A stretch of DNA of 47,151 nt from positions 1-47,151 of the forward strand of contig JAPOUQ010000046.1 of the NCBI GenBank assembly GCA_026708585.1, in the 5' to 3' direction. Under the pieces are notes generated by a model, which made no database searches, had not been told where the DNA came from, and saw only the letters and a list, made by a program, of their open reading frames with translations. The stretch is from Gammaproteobacteria bacterium (GTDB taxonomy: Bacteria > Pseudomonadota > Gammaproteobacteria > Arenicellales > Poriferihabitantaceae). The position numbers were made by a program, and so were the translations under genes. Positions within the stretch are counted from its first letter, which is position 1. Every line of letters starts with the position of its first letter. This document shows positions 42,200 through 47,151 of this stretch, piece after piece.

Positions 42200-43306
42200 T
42201 TAGGGTATTTTGATTATCAGATCTTTTCCGAAAATTATCCCCGCTACAGAGCAAGCTGACATTAGTAGTTTGGTTTTTTTTGCATTGCTTGTATGAGTAT
42301 TGATGTACCATCCGTCTGGAAGCTTTGCGACTGCTAAGTCTGGTCTATTTGGATGTACTTCGTTTTGAGAGCGTGCAAGATGTCGTTTTGTTCGTCCTAC
42401 AAAATTACTGTCGTTTGCACAGCGTGAAAGAAATTGTGAGTCTTGCTGTGCAAGTTTTGTGAATATTTCGACAAAAGCTGTTTTCATATTTTGGCAAACG
42501 TGGTTTTCCCCATGGAGACTGTAATAGGATTCTCTGGAATTATTTTTAGAAGCTTTTTCCTTAGGCCAAACTTTCTGTGCTCTTGTTGGAGTTTTTGCAG
42601 GAGAACTAGTGATGATGTTTTGAGTATTGTAAGTAAGCTTCTCAAGAAAAGTAACTACATCGGCATTTTCTGGACGAATTCCAATTTTTGATTCACATTC
42701 ATTCGCTAGTCTATCAATTATTGTCGAATCACGATCACGCACTAAGTCTTTCCAAGCATTGGGAATTTCTTGTTTTGCTTTACCCCGACGTGTAGCATTA
42801 TGCAAATCTTTTTTTGCACGTGCCAAAGTTTCACCGGATTGCACATCCTTTTGTAATAAGTACCTAGTCAACACTTCTGAAGCACGACCTGCTTCATGCT
42901 CAAATAGGTCCAACATAAACACACGGCGTTCTTCATAGGATCCAGGTTCCGCCGGAAGATAGAAACTCCATGTTCGTCCGTCAGTGAGAACAACGAATTG
43001 TGCACCGCTGTGAAACGCATAATTCATCAGTTGTACGACTGCATCATCAAGCTTCTTGCCGATAGTGCCAGGCTGCTTAACTTCAATGAAACATCTGGGT
43101 TTTCCCGGTGGGGAGCAAAGTGCAAAGTCTACCCGACCCTTTCCCGTACTATATTCTGGGCAGACTATATCAGGACGAAAAACATCCCATCCCAAATTCT
43201 GTAAGACTGGTAGTACAATGCCTTGAGAAATCGATTGTTCGTTGGGAAAAAAATGTTGTTCCAGTCTTTCTCGGATACGAACTAAAGTATGTTGCAGATC
43301 AGCCAT
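42200..43306 (-). CDS. HsdR_N-like nuclease-domain protein
   Basis: A 368-residue protein with an N-terminal PD-(D/E)xK domain like that of type I restriction subunit R. Motifs are IVLPVLQNLGWDVFRP, then GRVDFALC (Asp60) and FIEVKQPG (Glu75, Lys77), then LMNYAFHSGAQFVVLTDGR and WSFYLP. No helicase part follows, so it is not a full HsdR. The C-terminal about 110 residues (MKTAFVEIFTKLAQQD, SQNEVHPNRPDLA, DGWYINTHTSN) form a second domain I cannot name. A GGAGA ribosome-binding site precedes the ATG. It could be a stand-alone defence enzyme. Here its neighbours are degraded. Confidence 0.72.
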   Translation of the reverse strand: MADLQHTLVRIRERLEQHFFPNEQSISQGIVLPVLQNLGWDVFRPDIVCPEYSTGKGRVDFALCSPPGKPRCFIEVKQPGTIGKKLDDAVVQLMNYAFHSGAQFVVLTDGRTWSFYLPAEPGSYEERRVFMLDLFEHEAGRASEVLTRYLLQKDVQSGETLARAKKDLHNATRRGKAKQEIPNAWKDLVRDRDSTIIDRLANECESKIGIRPENADVVTFLEKLTYNTQNIITSSPAKTPTRAQKVWPKEKASKNNSRESYYSLHGENHVCQNMKTAFVEIFTKLAQQDSQFLSRCANDSNFVGRTKRHLARSQNEVHPNRPDLAVAKLPDGWYINTHTSNAKKTKLLMSACSVAGIIFGKDLIIKIP

Positions 43307-43636
43307 TCTATCTCCAGAAAAGTGAGTAATATGCCTCTATATTATTCATATTGTTTGCATCCTGCAATAATTTCCAATGGAACACCATTTGTAAGGTTGC
43401 CCGAATATTTATCAAAAATCATGAGAAAGGGAACAATTTTATATTACTTCTCAAGTGGAAGAATGCGAAACAGAATTCCCATCACATGGTTGAACTACTT
43501 GCCTAAGATGACATAGCCAAAATCAAATTATAATGGTAATTTTGTTAACTTTATGCACAATTATTTTATGGATAGGTGGCTAAAGTTTGTTAATCCTTTG
43601 CTGAAGTTTTGGTATCAATAACAAGGTATTTTCCAG
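43307..43636. other. gene-free stretch between nuclease gene and ATPase pseudogene
   Basis: About 330 bp, A/T-rich, with no supported gene, RNA or repeat. The minus-strand start region of the nuclease gene may include its promoter here. Confidence 0.4.
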
Positions 43637-44826
43637 TTAATCTTCTTGCATCCTCCGCAAGTATTCACCAAAGAATGGGATAGGTTCCGGTAGCATTGAG
43701 GTATCTGTTGTGTCTCCATGAGGACATCAACATGTAATGCATCGGTTAAAAAAGTCTTCAAAAGTTGTGGATTTCAGCAAGAGGGATTCAGTCAAGTTGC
43801 GTAGGTCAGAGGTGGAAAAGTACTATTTAGCATTTTATTTTCCGCTAAAGCGATTTCCTTATAAATAGAGAGGTCTTGAGTAAATGCTCCAAGACGAAAT
43901 GCATAGTAACTGTCGTTATATTCTTGTCCGACCTAAATAACCCTGCTTTATCAAACCTGCATCTAAATTTCCACCATGATCACGAATCACTCGTACGGCT
44001 GCAACTGATGCACTGTTTATGTGTGAGGCCAGCCTTGCGAAAGAATATCCAGCGTGACCACTCGGTTTCTGCTGAACTTCGACAAACCGCACCGGTCCAG
44101 TACTCTCTGAGTATCACTTAACCCAAAGAAAGCTGTTAACAAAGGAATATCTTTCGGATTTCTTGTGTAAGCACTTCAAAACTGCTTTTGTGGATGGGCT
44201 GATCGGCGTGGTTTGAGCTTCGTCGATAAAGACCACAATACTTATATCCTTAAATAGGGGTGCTGCATCTCGAAAATTTTCTCTGCAAGGACTGTTTCTG
44301 GATTCGATGTGCTCTCTGAATTTTCATGTATCGTAAGATCAAAGCCGCCAGCACTGACTGTATAAGCACGCTTCGATAGCTCCGATAAGAATTTATTACT
44401 CAGATTCCTTATTCTCTTGGAACCCACTGAAATTTGGCTGGAGAATTGTTCGGCAAGTCGCTCTCTTTCTTGATTTGCTTCCTCAATCAAGATCAAGATC
44501 ACATTTGTAGTTGATTGTAATGAATCCGGCTCAATCGATACAGCGACCCAAGGATCTTGTGGAGTAGAATTCAAGCGAACCGCATTCATGCATTTACCCA
44601 TCAATATCTGTCTTGCCTACCCCAGGAGCTCCCTGAAAGATCATCGTTCCGTTTCCAATATGTCCATCATTCAGTCTTGAAACAGCGTTACGAAAAATCT
44701 CATATTCCAAAACGCGACCGCGAAAAAAGGTTCTCGACCGACTTCTGCCCGATCAGTACGATCCAACCATTGATTCATTAGCAAAGGTTCAGCAGGAAGT
44801 GGTTGGGTAAAAGGTGCTTGATTCAT
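43637..44826 (-). pseudogene. AAA ATPase, multiply frameshifted
   Basis: Minus-strand reading from an ATG at 44826 can be pieced together through several frames. Pieces in order are MNQAPFTQPLPAEPLLMNQW, then GRVLEYEIFRNAVSRL, the P-loop FQGAPGVGKT, MGKCMNAVRLNSTPQDPWVA, the Walker B SIVVFIDEAQ, FFGLSDTQRVLDRCGLS, VAAVRVIRDHGGNLDAGL and YYAFRLGAFTQDLSI. A C-terminal EPIPFFGEYLRR ends at TAA 43637-43639. At least five frame changes are needed, one of them in a T6 run near 44730. Total length would be about 395 codons, fitting an island ATP-binding protein. It cannot make a working product. Confidence 0.75.
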
Positions 44827-45075
44827 AGTTCAATCTTGTTATCAGCTTATTCACGATTCCCTTTTTAGATTATCCATTTGTAATTATAAGGTAATGGGAA
44901 TTGAGGAGAATTTGCTTAGGCTTGGTTAAGGATAATGATAAAAGTGTTTTGGCATTAAAATGAGGAATTTTCTAAAATAGTGACCATTAAAGAACATTAA
45001 TCTCAGTAGAGTTGGAGCGGTTAAACTGATACATAAATGTTAGACTATTCTTAAATATCACTTTAGAATAGTCAT

Positions 45076-46245
45076 ATGAATTACATTCCACGAAATATCA
45101 CGGTAAAGCTAGAGAAAGCCGCTCAGTATTTTCCTGCCATCTTACTGACCGGCGTCAGGCAGTGTGGGAAAACCACATTGTTAAAACATACCTTTCCAAA
45201 AGCCCATTATGTATTGCTTGAAGATCTAGATGTGATTTATCGAGTGAATAGCGACCCGAAAGGGTTCCTTGATAACCTGAATACTCCCGTAATTCTTGAT
45301 GAAATACAAAATACCCCCGATCTATTGAGATATATCCGTACCCGTATTGACCATGATCCTGAACAAGCAGGGCAATGGCTATTGACGGGATCCCAGGAAG
45401 CACCTCTTATGCAGGGAGTAACCGAATCCATGGCTGGACGATTAGCCATCATGCAGCTCTATCCTCTTTCTGTGCTAGAGTCAGATAAAGTCAATATTTT
45501 GCGAGGGGGATTTCCTGAAGTAGTCAAAAAGCCAGCAATCGCTGATATCTGGTTTCAGTCCTATATTCAGACCTATCTGGAACGTGATGTCCGAAGCATT
45601 GCAACGATCAAAAACCTAAGCATGTTCCGGCGTTTTATGGGGCTGTTGGCATCCCGTCATGGAAACCTGCTGAATAAGACCGATCTAGCCGCCCCCTTGG
45701 GCGTATCAGTGCCCACAATTTCCTCATGGCTAAATATCTTGGAAATAACGGGTCAGATTATCGTTGTGCCACCGTATTTTGAAAATTTTGGTAAACGCTT
45801 GGTGAAATCTCCGAAATTGTATTTTACCGATTCAGGGCTGTTATGTTACTTGCTGGGCATTGATAGCATGGAAGCAATGCTGAAATCGCCATTCTATGGT
45901 ACGTTGTTTGAAGGGTTTATAGCCTCCGAAGTGATAAAGTATCAGGCCAATCAATATAGACGAATTGAACTATATTATTTTCGTGACAAGCAGGGATTGG
46001 AGGTAGATTTTGTGATACCGCAAGGCGCGGGCAAATTATTGCTAGTAGAAGCGAAAGCAACAAAAACGCTAACGCCTTCTATGGCTAAACCCCTGAACAG
46101 ATTATCCAGCTCAATTAATAACTATCAGACCCGATCCATGCTTATCTATAGCGGGATGTCCAACACACCCGTTAATCAGGTGTTGATACCCGGTATCGTT
46201 GGTAGAGATGTAAAATCTTTCTTGGGTGAACTTGATTCATACTGA
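45076..46245 (+). CDS. AAA_14/DUF4143 ATPase
   Basis: A 389-residue ATPase of a widespread, poorly understood family. Walker A is TGVRQCGKTTLL (residues 25-36) and Walker B is PVILDEIQNTPDLL. The sensor-like WLLTGSQ follows, then GRLAIMQLYPLS. The C-terminal DUF4143 part has SWLNILEITGQIIVVPPY, KLYFTDSGLLCYLLG and a nuclease-like end (LYYFRDKQGLEVDFVI, LLLVEAKATKT). All motifs are intact. Members are common as single mobile genes in reduced or symbiotic genomes. It stands alone, with no operon partner. Confidence 0.88.
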   Translation: MNYIPRNITVKLEKAAQYFPAILLTGVRQCGKTTLLKHTFPKAHYVLLEDLDVIYRVNSDPKGFLDNLNTPVILDEIQNTPDLLRYIRTRIDHDPEQAGQWLLTGSQEAPLMQGVTESMAGRLAIMQLYPLSVLESDKVNILRGGFPEVVKKPAIADIWFQSYIQTYLERDVRSIATIKNLSMFRRFMGLLASRHGNLLNKTDLAAPLGVSVPTISSWLNILEITGQIIVVPPYFENFGKRLVKSPKLYFTDSGLLCYLLGIDSMEAMLKSPFYGTLFEGFIASEVIKYQANQYRRIELYYFRDKQGLEVDFVIPQGAGKLLLVEAKATKTLTPSMAKPLNRLSSSINNYQTRSMLIYSGMSNTPVNQVLIPGIVGRDVKSFLGELDSY

Positions 46246-46830
46246 TACATGTATCGATCAAAATATGATTTTGACATCATTCATGATTTGCTCCTTTTAT
46301 TTTCCACCAAAAGTTAGATTTCCAGGGGAATAGGACGAGCAAACATCCGATTCGCCTCAACGAGTAGTAGCGATTGGTCTTGCTTTGTTAGGTCTACAGG
46401 ATGAAGGTCGAAATAACATTCAGGATCACCACAGTTCCCTGTGAGGTAGCGTATAAAAATGTTAAAACATCAACCTATAAGTGCTGGTCAGGTGATCAAG
46501 AAGAAGTTTCCCGAACCCATGTCCCTGATTCAATGATAACTGGTAGAATTGATGTGCACTGGTTAAAAAACAGTAAATGAGTTCTGCGCCAATTGCAGAG
46601 CGACTACTGGGCGCATTTCGCTGACGCTCGCTACTACTGAACTTGGGAATTCAGCTCATATTTAGTGAATCTTCAGCGACGATCGGATGGTCTGGAATTT
46701 GCGAAACACGCCGGAGCAAGTTCGCTAGACCGTACGAAGTTTCATAATAAATTTGCTTTTCCTAGTAGTCGCCGAAAGGATAGAACGTAAATTTTTACAG
46801 CTAACCTGGGTTGCCTTATTTTCGGGTTAG
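46246..46830. other. intergenic region with two small gene remnants
   Basis: No full gene. Plus strand 46459-46536 encodes a 25-residue piece, with PISAGQVIKKKFPEPMSLIQ recalling the N-terminus of HigA-type antitoxins before a TGA. Minus strand 46314-46469 is open, without a start, and reads IRYLTGNCGDPECYFDLHP and later LVEANRMFARPIPLEI before TAA. I do not know this second family. An inverted repeat CTAACC/GGTTAG lies at 46801-46806 and 46825-46830, just before the tRNA promoter. Confidence 0.4.
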
Positions 46831-46845
46831 GAGTTGACACAACTA

Positions 46846-46873
46846 TTGACAGTCATAACGATTGAGTTAGAAT
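46846..46873 (+). promoter_or_regulatory. sigma-70-type promoter of tRNA-Gly
   Basis: TTGACA (46846-46851) and TAGAAT (46868-46873) are 16 bp apart and 24 bp upstream of the tRNA. This is nearly a consensus promoter, as expected for a stable RNA gene. Another TTGACA at 46834-46839 lies just before it but has no -10 at the right distance. Confidence 0.7.
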
Positions 46874-46897
46874 CAAACCTTCAATTTTGCGTCGTCA

Positions 46898-46973
<76 letters not shown>

Positions 46974-47077
46974 GCACATCATCAAATGAATACGAGGGGT
47001 TCATGATTCCTTAAAAACATCTGAAGGTTTGTAGAGTAAAATCAAATCATGTCGATGTGAATCCGATGCATTAGTTT

Positions 47078-47151
47078 GGCTGAGTGGCAGAGTGGTCATG
47101 CTGCGGCCTGCAAAGCCGTCTACCTCGGTTCGATTCCGGGCTCAGCCTCCA
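47078..47151 (+). tRNA. tRNA-Cys (anticodon GCA)
   Basis: A 74-nt cloverleaf ending at the last base of the window. The acceptor GGCTGAG pairs with CTCAGCC. The D arm has TGGCAGAGTGGTCA, the anticodon loop CTGCAAA carries GCA, and the T arm has CGGTTCGATTCCG. CCA is encoded. It follows tRNA-Gly by 104 bp and is probably co-transcribed with it. Confidence 0.96.

Noticed and set aside
42443-42691. Plus-strand frame opposite the nuclease gene
   Set aside because: Shadow of the HsdR_N-like gene, whose motifs are clear on the minus strand.

Overview
The window looks like a chromosomal segment of a sulfur-oxidising (chemolithotrophic or symbiotic) gammaproteobacterium. The main evidence is a reverse-type dsr cluster in the purple-sulfur-bacterium order, a Sox system without soxCD, gammaproteobacterial-type monoheme SoxA, and the thiamin gene order with a TPP riboswitch. 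Base composition is moderate, and GTG and TTG starts are common. I cannot name the genus from sequence alone.

Layout. (1) 0.1-0.6 kb: two small unassigned genes. (2) 0.86-13.3 kb: the dsr cluster dsrABEFHCMKLJOPNR, all on the plus strand. It is followed to 16.0 kb by a NarXL-like two-component pair and a Sel1-repeat protein. (3) 16.0-21.2 kb: a decayed mobile island. It holds an IS1595-type transposase with a lost catalytic Asp and a C-terminal frameshift, an intact DNA methyltransferase fused to a GIY-YIG-like domain, small genes broken by in-frame TAA codons, a P63C-domain fragment and a second methyltransferase in pieces. (4) 21.2-22.7 kb, minus strand: a thiosulfate-uptake pair, YeeE/TsuA-like permease and TusA-like carrier. 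(5) 23.0-26.4 kb: a TAXI-type TRAP transporter. (6) 26.5-31.1 kb: soxB and soxXYZA-soxK. It continues into a thioredoxin-like protein, a DUF255 protein and a three-gene ExbB/ExbD-like membrane module (to 35.3 kb). (7) 35.3-41.4 kb, minus strand: a thiamin operon, TPP riboswitch-thiD-thiO-thiS-thiG-thiE-thiY-thiZ-thiX. (8) 41.4-46.6 kb: a second decayed region with an HTH remnant, a lone HsdR_N-like nuclease gene, a heavily frameshifted AAA ATPase pseudogene, an AAA_14/DUF4143 ATPase and a HigA-like fragment. (9) tRNA-Gly(GCC) and tRNA-Cys(GCA) at the right edge.

How it works together (inference from family knowledge). Thiosulfate is oxidised in the periplasm by SoxAXK, SoxYZ and SoxB. Because SoxCD is not present here, the sulfane sulfur would be expected to go to stored or intermediate sulfur. 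It would then pass through TusA, DsrEFH and DsrC to reverse dissimilatory sulfite reductase DsrAB, with DsrL handling electrons and the DsrMKJOP complex linking DsrC to the quinone pool. DsrN makes siroheme amide.

The least explained part is the operon downstream of soxK (31.2-35.3 kb). It pairs two thiol-active proteins with a proton-channel-like pair whose ExbD-like subunit appears to carry a DUF2135-like beta domain. The most striking raw-sequence signal is the cluster of in-frame ochre codons and homopolymer indels confined to the two decayed islands, while all sulfur and thiamin genes are intact.
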